NCBI RefSeq assembly: GCF_001039355.2
Contig: NW_019776123.1
Span: 36,787 to 100,786, forward strand
Length of the DNA: 64,000 nucleotides
Direction of reading: 5' to 3'
DNA from: Lingula anatina
Lineage: Eukaryota; Brachiopoda; Lingulata; Lingulida; Lingulidae
Of the stretch, positions 1 to 13,027 are shown in pieces. Every line of letters begins with the position of its first letter. The first letter of the stretch is position 1. The translations under genes were made by a program, and so were the position numbers. A model generated the notes under the pieces. The model did no database searches. It was not told the origin of the DNA and was given only the letters and a program-made list of their open reading frames with translations.

Positions 1-1090
1 TTAAACCACATAGTTATTGATTACCTCTACTTTTCTTACCAATATAGATTTTCCAAATAAATAAGAGGTTTACACTTTTGCAATGAAGAAGAAAGTGTAA
101 CACGGCTTTCAAAAGTTTATGCAGTGCTTTTATTTTGTCTTTATTTTTATCCGGAACGACTGACGTGATAAAATTCCCAACACGCTTTCTTCATTTTACT
201 ATAAGACATTTATATCGATCATTATTATTGTTACCATAAAGGCATATATTGACTGTTAGACATATGTTCTTTCCACACATCTCACCACTCCTCTTTTTAT
301 TACCAAGGTATACTTCAGCCAAAACTGCAATGTTCGATCCATAAACGAGCTTTAAATTTCTCAGTAAAATGCGTAACCTCCAATCTCCAGTGAAATTACT
401 CAAAACCACAAATTTAGAGACCAAAACGAGATTCGGTTTATGGAAAGTAGTTTTATGAACGAATTACGTAAATGATAAAGGCGACGAAGGGGAAACTACA
501 TGTATAGCTGTAGAAATCGATAGAAAAATTGATTTTTGTACATAAAGTCGAACCCTCAATGTGCGTTAAGTAGCACTTGTAAGCAGTCTATATATATACT
601 GTATATTCTTTTTTATATATTTACCATGGTCAGTTTCACTGCTGGACGATTTTTCATATGTCACCCGGCCTTTTCTCCGAAGATCACCTGAATGGAAAAA
701 AAAGTTATGCCATGTTGAATGAATACACTATTTCTCCTCTCTTATTCTCGTCCCTTCTCCCTCTTTCTCTCAGTACCCACCGAATAGGTCTATCCCGTCC
801 TTGCTCATGGTAACTCTCTGACCTTTTTTTCTCTTTTTTTCCATCTTACGCCCTTGCATTTCCCGCTTTTTGCCATTCTCCATTTATCAAATACAGGTGG
901 CAAATAAACTTGCAGATACGCTCCGCGCCCTTTCTTTGATTTAGAAAACCCATGGGTCCACACGGCGACCTAGATATCTCAGTCAAGGTCATTCACCTAC
1001 ATGTACTGGTACTTACAGATAACACAGTCCACGTGATGTCCAGGAAATTGTGGGTTTCTCTCTTGAAGATACGCCAGTAGTTTTAGGTTC
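1..1090. other. No gene recognised (3' flank of the TRADD-N gene)
   Basis: AT-rich sequence with pyrimidine-rich stretches around 720-880. It lies downstream of the last exon proposed for the minus-strand TRADD-N gene and could hold its 3' untranslated region. I saw no coding exon, RNA gene or clear repeat. Confidence 0.4.
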
Positions 1091-2648
1091 TTAGCACTTG
1101 GCTGCCCACCGAACTTCGGCCCCGACAAGACACTTTTGTGATTCACCTGTGTCGAATTGAAGTAGACTAGGTGTTTTCATTTAACTCCGAATTTTACATT
1201 TCAATTGATTTAAGTCAAAAACACACACGAAGTGCGTAATATGCACACTGTATTTTGCTTTAGTCATGTATAAAATACGAAAACAGATACGTGGCAGGAA
1301 AAATTGTATTTCAATAGTTTTTGTCAAAAAAATTGCGCCTACCTTCATCCAAATATGCTTCTGTTCGTATGGTGTCCAGAACCACATTTTCAGGGCAGCG
1401 CAGTACGTGAACCACAATTCTGTTATACCAGTGTCCCCTGTAAGGCACGTAACGAACTGTAAAACCATGTTTCAATGCAAAGAATATGTTTCAAAGTAGG
1501 AAATTTCAGGGAATAATCAAGAAGTCAAGATTTTGTTCCTAAGTGTACTGACACGAAGATTTTCTTACCTTCTGCACCCTCAGCTTCGTTCAGCTTCTCC
1601 ATTAGCTCAATCATACCGAGTATATCTGGTTCGTTAATGGTCACTTCAAGAGTCAACTTCTTTCCCTCTCTTTTTGCTGCCTCTCGCATTTTCTCGGAAA
1701 TGAGAGATTTCTCAAGAGTCTCTCTCAGCTCGCCGCTTCTATAGGCTTCAACTAATTTTCTCAGAGATTCAACATCTTTGGGAACCAAGCTGATGATGAT
1801 GGAGCCCGTCTTTATGTCTTTTAGAGTTAAGCATACGCCCACATTTTCAAAGGATTTTTCGAAAGATGGGATATCTTCGCTGACATGGTGAATTCCTTGG
1901 TCGTGATACCACGAGCTTTCGGCATCTCCAGTTTTAGTGGGTTCGGATGCCCCGCCGCTGGTGTCAATTTGAACTTTCATTGCCACTGTCACTAAAAACG
2001 AATGATATACATCCAGTATCTTGACACTTTTACGGCCTTGATTTCCTTTTTAAACATTACATTTATACCCTATTTTTATTGTTAATTATACTATGAATGA
2101 CAAATTCCTTTATGAAAATAATGCATAATAAAAGAAGATCGTATCCTCACTGATACTCAATTTATGAGCCTTCCATGAGCCCCTTTGTATTTACACCGGC
2201 AGATTCGGGACTATGGTAAGGATAGGGAAGGGGGGCAGGTACAGATGCAAATACAAATAAAAAGGTGATCGTGTTTGGAGGTGAACAGGATACCGCTGAA
2301 ACCAAGGGCGACTTCATGCTGTCTCCTTCACATCCGATTTATACCACGCAGTCATACACTTGTCATAAAAAAAGAGAAAACAGAGAGACGTACGTGTTTT
2401 TAAAGGAATGGAATAGATCCCCTCACTGTTCCATATCGTCCCTTGTGAATCTCGAAAACCCGGAGCTTCTTCGGGTGTTCTGGTATCTTGACCTGCAGTA
2501 TCCTGTACGTTACTAAAAACGCTGTCAGTTTCATCCAAGATCACTATTCCTTCTTCGGGCACTTCTGGCGTAGACAAGGCTGACGTCACACTAACTCGTG
2601 ATGAGCGAGCGCTGCCAAAGCCACTGTCACGTGTTGAGTCTCGGCTCA
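1091..2648 (-). CDS. TRADD-N-like domain protein, 3' exons of a larger gene
   Basis: Four exons read on the minus strand with matching phases: 2648-2394 (alternative donor ends it at 2427), 1991-1569, 1456-1343 and 1146-1091, ending at a TAA. All junctions are phase 1 and use AG acceptors and GT donors. The first exon gives a disordered Ser/Thr/Glu-rich stretch (RDSTRDSGFGSARSS). The second carries a TRADD-N-like fold of about 80 residues: GSIIISLVPKDVESLRKLVE, then AYRSGELRETLEKSL, then KLTLEVTINEPD. This resembles the N-terminal domain of vertebrate TRADD, which has the same aromatic-x-x-G-x-L-x-x-x-L-x-x-S-L pattern. The third exon (RYVPYRGHWYNRIVVHVLRC) and the short last exon are recognised only by phase and open frame. 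Upstream exons were not found, so the N-terminus is missing. TRADD-N is an adaptor/assembly domain in death-receptor and related immune signalling. The role of this protein is not known. Confidence 0.6.
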
Positions 2649-3649
2649 CTAAAATATAGGATGACATGTCAGTGAAATCATTGCAAATCATGCGTTTATC
2701 ACACGTCACTCATTTTGGTTAGATGACATGCAAATGCACTTAGTAAGTAGTTTCATTGCTACGTCACACTGGGACGTCACAATATAACATTTCGTTTACG
2801 TCGTAATGGGGACTTTGTACACATAATTAAAGCTACGATTGAAATGTTGATCTCGTCACTGCTCACTGCGGCTTACGTTTTTATTATTTTTATTCTAGGT
2901 TATAGGACAATCCCCCTCCCCTAGACAATCCCCCTAGACACCCCACTATCCCTGAGAATAATACAGTGCTTTTGAATGATCTATTTGAGGCATTTATACA
3001 TTTCTTGAATATTTTACTGAATATGAAAAAGAGACAAAAAATAAAAAAGGATTGGCTGTTAGTTATAAGAATATGTAAGTTCACTTACGCGCTTAAACAG
3101 ACCTGAAGGGCACATGTAACCTTAAATTATTAGATGTTATTGATGCAATTTTCTTAAATTGCCATTAGATGTCATTTTAATCAAACAGATGCTAACATTT
3201 TATCTATTTTTCTAAAAGCAAACGAATGTCATTTTATCTACACTCTGTTTGATCTTATTGAGTTTTCTGAATAATAAGTTGAGTACATAATAAAAATAAT
3301 AATGAAACTACAAAATGAAAACAAATTTCGAAAGCTGTTTTCATGTCAGAGAGTAGTGGTGAAACAACTAAACCTGACTGTCAGTTCGTCAAAGTGATAG
3401 TAGGATGAGTGAGATTATTTGTTTACCCCACTTCTTTCTGACATCGGGATGCACCTTTCAAGGCAGACAACGTGATTAAGGTTACGTATATGTGTATATG
3501 GGGGTTAACGATGAAAAGTGCCATTTCATCAGAAGGATACCTAGATGAGTAAGACTATCTGTTAACCCCACCTCTACCTGGGGATGCTTTTTGATTTAAG
3601 GCTGACATAATTTTTTCAATATCATTTTCTGTATAATATTTACTGCTAT

Positions 3650-3669
3650 GGGGGGGGGGGGGGGGGGGG
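3650..3669. repeat. Poly-G run
   Basis: Twenty consecutive G residues followed by further G-rich sequence, able to form a G-quadruplex. Such a run is also prone to assembly length error. Confidence 0.9.
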
Positions 3670-5951
3670 TGTCCGGGTGGAAGGGGAAATGTCCGAGGGG
3701 GGATTGGCCGGGAAGAATTGCCCTGATACATGGACGATTTATTTTTATGTTTATTCATGATAGGAGTGAGGAGTTATGAATTAAAACAAAATGGTTTTTC
3801 TTAGTGCAAATCTGTCAACATGCGTAACAACTAGCTTTTTAAACCGTACATATTCACGATGAGTTTATAGAGTATAGATATAAATATACAACTAGCAGGT
3901 GGGCCTTTAAATTTACTTAATCTAAAATGACTTGTTTACACAATGCCAAAATCCTGGATGACACGGGTTACGTTTTGTACTAGACATGTATTTTCTTCTT
4001 CTTTTTTTTTTTTTTTTTTTTTTTTTTTGTACAAGGTACTTCTGTTCAGAACATTTTTTTTAGTTAAACTGATATTACCGGTCGTTGTAGCTCTCCGCTC
4101 CCCTTCCCCTTCAGGTGGGTTATTTCTTTTTTCCACTTGGCTGCTCGGTTTCCCCGACATTTTCTGGACTTGAATGCAAGTACGGTGTATTTGTAAGGAA
4201 AGTAGCAAGTAAAGCATAACGAAAACGTTAAATACGTTCGGGGATCAAGATACGCTTCCCTTTCTCACAATCTGAAAGTAGTTTAAAACATGCTTATCAG
4301 TAAAATATTTTGGTCGTATACTGTCTGCTACCCTTGACCCCTTCCCTTAGCTTCGAGGTACCCTCCCCTCCCCCTCCCCCTCCTCCAAATTAAAATGGCC
4401 ACAGGAACACGACAAACCGGAGAAAATCAAGGAACTCTTCTTTCCCTGTGACCTACGTGACGTAGCGAAATTAATCCCATATCTAGCAAACACGTCACGT
4501 CCGGATCAAGTGGCTAGCACGTTGCTACCACATTATAACGTCATAGAAACGGATTAACCACGTGTTTGCTGGGTATCTACCTTATACCCATATGCGCCCC
4601 CATTCCATATTGGCTGATATGTCTAAATAGCAAGCATAATCGATTTAGTCTACACTCGTAAGACTGAACCTTCTGTAACTCAGTAACTTATACGTCGCAT
4701 ACAGCACAAATCGCCCTCTCACCGTATTGCTCTGGAGATGATCTACGGGTCTCAATGTGCCCGTGAATACAGTGAACCGTTCTGTTTGAGAGTTAACTTT
4801 TATAGATCGCGCAAATATCAATGAGGGCCCTTTTCATGTAAAATGACGTCATAGATAAACATATCAACCCTATCAAAAGGGAGTCAAAAAAATCCCCTCG
4901 TACGAAAATGGTGACAATGGCCCGTTGCTTAAAGTATAATGGCGTGTGGCGACATACCCGGTATTTACATTATTTGTCACACCCAGCATTCTGACACGTT
5001 CTCACAAGTTACCGGTAAATGCTGTTGATAACCCCACACCCTACAAATAAAACACCCTGTGACTCAATATGTCATATAAAGTATATTGTATGACTCTGCA
5101 TGAGCCTTAAATGTAAAAAACAATTCAGTGCTCAATAAATTGTTATTATTAGTAAAAGGGGCGAAAATGAAGCGAAGCACATAAATAAAATTCCCCATGA
5201 CTACATTTTTGTGGATATTTTTTTTTTAAATACAGTATTAAAATACGAGAATGATTATATGGTACAATTGTGCTTGAGACGGAAATGCATGAGGAGATTA
5301 ATACTTTTTACAGCAACATCACATATCTAAAAATATATAACATCAGTAATCAATGATATAGCAAAAAAATAATTGTGAAATTTTGATAAGACTAACTTAG
5401 ATTTTGATGTAAAGGAATGCTACGGGAGGGGGCCTACATAACTATACATGCAGTGAGTTCGTTTGGTAACTCTTAAACTAGAGAATCAAGAGTTACTCGG
5501 TAAAAACTGAAATTGTCTATGAGCTGGGTGTAAAGCGCCTCCCTTCAATGTCGGTTGAATTAGTTTCTAACCTTTTCAAGTCATTAAATATATACCGGTA
5601 CAGTCAATTGAACGCAGGGGAATTCCGAGCCAGCTTGATTTGAGATAGACCATATCTTGCGAACAAGCATATATAAATAAATAATAGAATAATTCCATTA
5701 TACTAAAAAAATATTGTCAAGAAATTATTTCTGTGAGCAGGAAGGAGGGTACAGATCACGAGCCTCACTGTGTCAAGCTTTTAAAAATTAAAATGACTTA
5801 TTAATGAAAATTAAAATAAATTAAAATTAAAATTAAATATAAAATCAAAATGACTTATTAATGAAAAGAAAGGAAATAGGTTTATAGGATGCCGGCTTTA
5901 TTACAATGTATAATGATCAGCAATACGTTATTGTCAAATCGATTCCAAATC

Positions 5952-6010
<59 letters not shown>
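5952..6010. repeat. (AAT)n microsatellite
   Basis: About 19 uninterrupted AAT/TAA trinucleotide units, in AT-rich sequence with no gene nearby. Confidence 0.95.
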
Positions 6011-7079
6011 TTATATGTCGCATTCCATTTAAAATTTCTATGTGTCTCAAAAAGCAAGAACTAAATTTTTATTCATTTAGTTATAGTACATAATTAAAAA
6101 TAATCTACAGGATAAAAGGTTTGCATAGTTCGACTCTATCCATCTTTTGCAAATAGTAATTTGCCCTATGCATCGGGCGGATTTATTTTAAGGGCACATT
6201 TTCGACAAAGAGGTTTAAGATATGTAGTTACTCCTTGCACAAATTATTTCAAGGGTCCTGAATGTTAAAGAGACAAAATACCAGAATTATCTATCTTATC
6301 AACTTTCTGCTCGGGCGTTCAACCCACTTGGAGTTGGACAGCATTGGTTCCGATTGTTATTCAGATTTTTGTTTGTTTTATTATTATTTTGTTTTATTTC
6401 TTATGCACGTACTCTCTCCTCTTGAAAAGTATAACTATAATCAGACAACCTTGTTTGAAAGTTATAAGAAGTGCTACCCTCTGTTGGCAGAAATTACGGG
6501 AAGTACCCGATTTCAAATCGAGACAGTGACCTTTTTCAATCAAACGTAAGAACATGTAATGGTAAATGAAATATTTGAGACAACAGTACAAGAAGATTAC
6601 ACACATTCCAATGTGAACTATCTAAAAGAAAAAAAATTTAAATCTGCTTATACACTTACTTATCGTTTAAAGGGGGCAATCATATTCACATTTCAGTATT
6701 TCAACAACACCAGCTCGCTCACCTTGTCACGTACACCTTGTCGCTCGACTGGTAGAACTGATAAGAAAGGTGTAAAGCATTGATTGGCAGAACTTAGGGG
6801 GAATACCCTAATACCCTTTTTCAATTAGTCGCAGTAACCCATTCTCAATTGTTAATAGAAAAAATGCCATAACGCTTGAACTGGCTGGGATCATTTTATA
6901 GCTATTATTCTACATCTGAGCATTGTGAACTACATGTACAAAAGTCGGCCTTTCTTGATATTTTAAGATTTGTTTATAGGTTCGTTTTTTTTCTGTAACG
7001 CTGACTATGCATGACACTGAGCTGTAACAGTTTATTAACACTGAACACGAGAAATCTTTCCTTACAATTACCACTCAAT

Positions 7080-7385
7080 ACAGGGGCGGTTCCAGGATTA
7101 TTTGAAGGAGGGGGTATAACGTTTTTAGGTATGACAGGCCGAGGATGCAAAGGCGACCCTGCCCCCCACCCCCTCCCTTGGCGTGGGGTTCAGGGCCCTT
7201 CGGCGAGCCCCGAAAAGTTTTGGTATTTTAGAGGGCGAACGGTGTCATTTGGTCCGATTCAGAACTATGATTCAGCTATACTAGTAAAAATTCTAATTAC
7301 AAGAGGGGACCACTAGTGTGATTTTTTTTTTCAGAAATCGAAGGGGGGTAGAGGTCAGGACACCCCCAACAGCCCCCTAAATCCG
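7080..7385. repeat. Dispersed repeat, copy 1
   Basis: GC-rich start with CCCCACCCCCTCCC, then a stretch ending near GAAATCGAAGGGGG. The same succession is present at about 16310-16560 inside gene A (shared words include TTTTAGAGGGC, TGGTGCCATTTGGT-like and CAGAAATCGAA). It is an interspersed element of unknown class. No coding capacity was seen. Confidence 0.6.
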
Positions 7386-7559
7386 TTACGGCATTGGTGA
7401 TGATACCTACTACCCCAAGAAACCTATTTATACCAGTAAAAAAACATTCCACAGGATTTATTAAGTTTATAAGTTTATAATCAGTCCTGTCCTGCATGTG
7501 CAGGGTCCAATCAATATTGACTTGATGTATGATACATGTACACGGTTTTTTACTAAAGA

Positions 7560-7650
7560 ACCATCACTGGATTCTGTATAGTGCAACAGTTAACGCTGCG
7601 GAATCTGCTCGAGTTCTAGGTCCGAATCCTACTGTCCCAACAAGATTTTT
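7560..7650 (+). repeat. tRNA-derived SINE candidate
   Basis: A box A-like stretch (TAGTGCAACAGTTAACGC) is followed about 35 bases later by a box B-like GGTCCGAATCC and then by a T-rich tail. The acceptor arms do not pair, so this is read as a degraded tRNA-derived short interspersed element and not a tRNA gene. Confidence 0.35.
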
Positions 7651-7845
7651 CTTTTTTTATTATTATTAAGAGCAAGTTCTTGTCTTGACTCTATATGTAT
7701 GGTTTGGTATATTATTAACCAATAATAATAATGACCTTAAGAAAGTTTTCATATGAAAAAATGTGGACAGAAACACTATTGCTGGTTAAGAGTACTGCTC
7801 TGCAGGTTGGAGAAAATAGTGTCAACTGTGTGCACCACTAAAATG

Positions 7846-7981
7846 TACCCTCTACCAGGGCGTCAGATTAAATTTTCACAAGATATTCACATATATGTCT
7901 TTAGATAAATAGACTGTTATTTGATTTTCTGACTTGTCTTTTTAGAAAATTTGCCCATATCTGCCACCTTGGCAGAGGGTA
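7846..7981. repeat. Hairpin element of the TACCCTCTACCAGGGC family
   Basis: Left end TACCCTCTACCAGGGC faces an imperfect inverted copy (GCCACCTTGGCAGAGGGTA) 136 bases away. The same end motif occurs near 44861 and as a better palindrome at 61238-61379, so this is a small non-autonomous inverted-repeat family. Confidence 0.55.
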
Positions 7982-8831
7982 ACTAAAATGCATGTTTTTT
8001 TTTTTCTTCAGAGGTGTAGGGATTTTGAATTGAGCTCTGACAAGTGCTCTTTCTTACTTCCGAATCCCCTTGCGGGGATATTCAAAAAAATGCTTGTCGG
8101 CCTATATGTGTATGTCTGTTTGCACTTTTAGTCCTTTTTTGAGATACAATTACCTGTTATCCTGGGTATTCTATTCCTTCTTTCGACGATAAAGTGATGA
8201 AAAATATATTTGTAAATCTAAAACTGATCCGCGAGTGGAAGTGCAGACCACAGGCCTTTGTTAAGCAGTGTAAAGTTCTATAACTAAATAGGCCTAAATG
8301 AAAAGATGCACCAACAGTACTAGTACTGTACAGATTAAAGCTACTTCCTGAGACAAAAGAAATTGCAGTGTTTTACTTCCCGGAAATTCCTGCATCAAGC
8401 TAATGAATTGATAAATGAAGTACACAATCTACGTAAAAAAAAAATTGGATATGTTATACACTGGCTGGCAATAAAAGTAAAAGTTAATGTTTTTTTTTTG
8501 TTTTTGTTTTTTTTAAGGCAGCCTATTGTAAGTGGGTTAAACCGTTGAACATGTATAGGGAAAGGTTTGAAGTAAAAGTGTGATCAGATTTGTGTTGTAG
8601 TAAATTGTTGTGATTATTTACATTGGTTTAAATAGGACTGTCAAACCTATAGAATAAAGCAAATTAGAAAGCAAAAGTAATTATTGGGATTTCAATGCAC
8701 TACAAGGAAGTACAACCTGTATTTTCCCACGCTCACGACCAATCAAAATCAGCCAGAGAAAAAGAGATAAAGTGAAAATAGAGGGTATAGTAGATCAGAA
8801 GTAGGTTTCATATAATATCTGACCTCTCACC

Positions 8832-8833
<2 letters not shown>

Positions 8834-8873
<40 letters not shown>
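8834..8873. repeat. Poly-T run (40 nt)
   Basis: Forty consecutive T residues. It may be the tail of a retroposed sequence in reverse orientation or simple-sequence expansion. Flanking sequence is not recognised. Confidence 0.9.
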
Positions 8874-8875
<2 letters not shown>

Positions 8876-9699
8876 CATTCAGCGTGAGTTTTGGTCGGAT
8901 TTTCTTCATAAGTTCATCGAAAGCAACTTCGTGGAAAGCCATCAATAAATTAAAATGAACGATTCTTTCAAGAAAGCAATGTAATTTAAAATATTCTACA
9001 CTTCATTTGAAGATACATTTGGACCGATATGAAATTTCCCATCGCTTTCAGCATTCTTTTTACTGCCCAAGGAAAGAGCGACAGAGACACCACCCCAAAA
9101 GCTTTACATCTCCATTTTATACATGTACAAGTTCTTGCTTTAAGTGATGCATTTTAAGTTAACATTGCATAATTCTTCTATCGTGGGTTAGTACTCTACA
9201 GTTTAAATTATGACAACTACATGTATTTCACCATTCAGTCTGATTTTGACTCACAACACTTGTGGATCCTAGGGTATAGCTGAGGGTGTGGTCTCACTTT
9301 GCTGAACGAAAAAAATCAGTAGAACAAATCAATTTTACTGTAGCGTATAAGGAACAATGACGGGAATATTGGTTTCGATCGTCTTTCCATTTGCTATTTA
9401 TACTTTTTTCAAAAGGGGAATTCATCAAAAAGTATGAGAGAAGCATGTGCCCACTGTGTCCCATTCCATGCTCCACTTTTAAATTAAAGCCGTAATGATA
9501 CAACTACACTGTAAAAACAGTGTTTAGCTCCGAGACACATTTCTAAGCGCCTGTTTTGTCTCATTTTTTCCACGCGTTTAGCACCTAAGCACGTTTAGCC
9601 TATTAACATGTTACACGCTTTGACGTGCTTCACGCCTAATAAATGTAGGGTGTATTTGTTTAACTTTAAGGTTGTAACGTTTTCAACTGTTTCAGTCAC

Positions 9700-9729
9700 T
9701 ACACACACACGCACGCGCGCGCGCGCGCG
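9700..9729. repeat. (AC)n(GC)n run
   Basis: Alternating purine-pyrimidine tract, ACACAC changing to GCGCGC, of a type that can adopt Z-DNA. No gene context. Confidence 0.85.
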
Positions 9730-10337
9730 AGAAGTTACGGTCAGCTTTAACTGCTATAGATATCTCTATCTATAACAGGGTACCGTGAACTGTCAACATA
9801 GTTGATTCACACCATCATCTTTACAGCGGGACTTATTCATCCTTGTGTTAGCTGACCTTGCGAGGAAGTTAATTGGAATATATTTCTGAAAAACAAGTTA
9901 GGAAAATTCACTAGTTTACTAAAGACACGAAACAACTATCACATTTACTTTAAAACATTTTTTTCATATTTTGATAAAATGCGTTAAGGTATTGATGTTC
10001 ATTTATTTTTTCCGGAAGTAATGAACAATAGAACATCAGGATGATGGTGGGGTATTCATTATAATGGTTAATTAAAGCTTTCGTCACATGCTGGTTATTT
10101 TGGTAACGATAGTCCGAATATTTTTCAAATCGCACCGCTCTAGTCGCCGACTCACCCAAGCCCATTTTGGAATTAACCGCTAACTGTAGTTCATACAGCA
10201 TAAGACGTGTTTTGGTGATTAATAAAAAAAGTTTTCAAAACATTAAATAATGTTTTTCCAGAATGTTATAAAACGCTTATAAAACTGCAAGGGCATCATT
10301 TTGCATGGAGTTAAAAACACCCATAACGTTACCATGA

Positions 10338-10787
10338 NNNNNNNNNNNNNNNNNNNNNNNNNNNNNNNNNNNNNNNNNNNNNNNNNNNNNNNNNNNNNNN
10401 NNNNNNNNNNNNNNNNNNNNNNNNNNNNNNNNNNNNNNNNNNNNNNNNNNNNNNNNNNNNNNNNNNNNNNNNNNNNNNNNNNNNNNNNNNNNNNNNNNNN
10501 NNNNNNNNNNNNNNNNNNNNNNNNNNNNNNNNNNNNNNNNNNNNNNNNNNNNNNNNNNNNNNNNNNNNNNNNNNNNNNNNNNNNNNNNNNNNNNNNNNNN
10601 NNNNNNNNNNNNNNNNNNNNNNNNNNNNNNNNNNNNNNNNNNNNNNNNNNNNNNNNNNNNNNNNNNNNNNNNNNNNNNNNNNNNNNNNNNNNNNNNNNNN
10701 NNNNNNNNNNNNNNNNNNNNNNNNNNNNNNNNNNNNNNNNNNNNNNNNNNNNNNNNNNNNNNNNNNNNNNNNNNNNNNNNNNNNNNN
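10338..10787. other. Assembly gap (450 N)
   Basis: Run of N. It abuts a region of near-identical direct repeats (10788-12420), which probably caused the assembly break. Missing sequence may include 5' exons of gene A. Confidence 0.98.
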
Positions 10788-12420
10788 AAAGTTTCAAAAA
10801 TGGAAATAAACTCATATCATTGCAGTTTGTCAGATTCAATCATTCACTATGTTCAGAATCTCAGAATGGAGGAAATTGGACATTTAACTCTGTTCTATTG
10901 ATATTTTTCCCATCTCATCAATTTTCTTAGTTGATCATATAAAAATGGCAGTAAACTGTTAATTTTGTTTTATGTTAAAAAATTGTTAAAAATGGGAAAA
11001 AAAACATTTCAGAGCCGTGATGTCTTGTCTGTATTTCCACATAAGCAGCTGTATTGTTTTTTATGTCTTTAAACATTATGTAATATTATTTTATGCACTG
11101 TCATCATTTTTCAAAAATTGAGACTTCCATCATGTGAATTTGAACTCTCATGGTCCTGAAACTGTAATCTTATTGAAGGGGTGGATTGAGACCATCTTCT
11201 GGGTCTTCCGGAAGACGGTCAGGTTATTAAGTTTATATTGACTGGTATCTATTTTTTTTCTGTTGGAAGACCATAAAAATGGGGGATGGATCAATATAGA
11301 TACTTTGGAATACTATCAGAAAATATCTCTGGGTTCGCTCCTGTTATTGACCATGGTACCTGTTGTGCATGATTAGAATTCAGTGTTGACTGACAGTGCT
11401 ATTATAAGCATTATTTATTATTGCATCAAAATTGACAAAATGACCTATTTTGCATCTTTAATTTCTGTTCTTTGTCTGTACATTTGACAGCTTTGCTGCC
11501 TTGTTAATAAATAAGATACATAAAAGTGTTTGTTTGACATTTCCTGCATCTTCACAACATTGTTAGTTGATTTTGTAAAAATGATGGTAAACTTTTTATT
11601 GTGTATTATGTAATAAAGTTTCAAAAATGGACATAAACTCATATCATTGCAAATTGTCAGATTCAATCATTCACTATGTTCAGAATCTCAGAATGGAAGA
11701 AATTGGACATTTAACACTGCTCTATTGATATTTTTCCCATCTCATCAATTTTTTTAGTTGATCATATAAAAATGACAGTAAACTGTTAATTTTGTTTTAT
11801 GTTAAAAATTGTTAAAAATGAAAGAAAAAAAAAAACATTTCAGAACAGTGACTTGTTTACATTTTGGCATTTTCTAGTTGTGACTTTGAAGTTCCATGGG
11901 CCTGAAGACCTTTGCTAGTCACATTTTCTGAATACCCATGATACTAATATTTTATTATTAAAAATTGATGGTCATTATGCTATTAAGCATTATGTAATAT
12001 TGCATCAGAATAGAAGAAAACACAATTTTGGGTGCTGCTGCCATGATGACCATTATGGGAAAACCATGTTACTTATGATTGCCAAACTTTCAAAAAAGAA
12101 ATACAGGACTAAAATACAGCTGGAGTTGGAAAAGCAGTCTAATTGACCTCTTTTTCTGGAAGTTATACATTTTCAAAGTGTGAACTTGAACTCCCATGGG
12201 CCCGAGGCCTTATGCTTGTTACACATTTTACTTACATTGGTATTACCTGTTGAGCATAATTAAAAATTTGATGGTGAATTTGCAGTTTAACATAATGTAC
12301 TTTTGCATCAGAATTGACAGTAGCCTATTTTGTTATTTCCTGCATTTTGTCTGTACATTTGACAGCTTTGCTGCCTTGTTATTCTATGGTTTTGATCAAG
12401 AATAAATTAATAATAGTATA
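10788..12420. repeat. Degenerate direct-repeat region, unit about 0.8 kb
   Basis: The stretch from the gap edge to about 11015 reappears almost unchanged at about 11615-11850 (shared GTTTCAAAAATGG and CATCTCATCAATTTT words). A second segment with TGTCTGTACATTTGACAGC occurs near 11475 and again near 12350. A third (CCATGGGCC..GA) occurs near 11895 and 12195, and a related copy lies in gene B's intron near 49800. No coding potential was seen. Confidence 0.75.
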
Positions 12421-13027
12421 AAGCAGGTTTTTAATGAATGAAAACGAATAATAAATTTTCGTTTTAAAAGAAATTAACAAATTCAGTTTTAAACTGGTAA
12501 TTATTTAACAAACCTTTGAGTTTGTTTCAACAATGTTTGCTAGCTCTGTTGTGCACCAAGGATGGTGGGTAATATGAGGGTCCAACTTGCCCCGAGTCAA
12601 GGGTCCAACTAGCCCCAGGTGCATATTTTTTATTCTAAAGGATTTTGCATCCATTTATGGTGCTAGAATGAGCAACGATTATAAATCTCCATGAAACTTG
12701 AAATAATGAGCTTCAGTTTGATGCTCTATACATATATAATATTTGATCAAAAGCCTATGAAAATAGCTTTTTAAATATCTTAAACAAAATTACTTTTATG
12801 TGCAAAAATCGTTTATTTGGACTCACCTCTTAAGTAAGACTTTTTAACGTCCGACACTTCCTTAGCATTGTAGGCTACGGTCACTTTACAAGAGTATGTG
12901 GCCAAGTTTTTTACCTCGTAGTTACTTTTTCATAAATTGACGGGGGGGCTAACTTACCCTAAATTACCTTACAACTAGCCTCAGTCTCCCCTATTTGGTT
13001 AATCTTCAGAACTCTGGACTCTTTTAG

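Larger units (their letters stand above)
2649..10337. other. Intergenic region, repeats and simple sequence only
   Basis: No exon with convincing coding character was found on either strand. It contains a 20-base G run (3650-3669), a T run (4002-4028), an AAT microsatellite (5952-6010), an inverted repeat near 4478-4573, a dispersed repeat (about 7080-7385), a tRNA-like SINE candidate (7560-7650), a hairpin element (7846-7981), a T run (8834-8873) and a CA/CG run (9700-9729). Upstream exons of the flanking divergent genes could lie here unseen. Confidence 0.5.

Noticed and set aside
1181-1468. 95-residue minus-strand open frame
   Set aside because: The likely exon here (1456-1343) uses a different frame, bounded by an AG acceptor and a GT donor and matching the phase of the TRADD-N exon.
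7560-7650. Functional tRNA gene
   Set aside because: Boxes A and B are recognisable but the acceptor stem does not pair and the T stem is incomplete. It is kept only as a SINE candidate.
10243-10930. Long open frames on both strands over the first gap
   Set aside because: They consist of N codons. Only short flanks are real sequence and these show no coding character.
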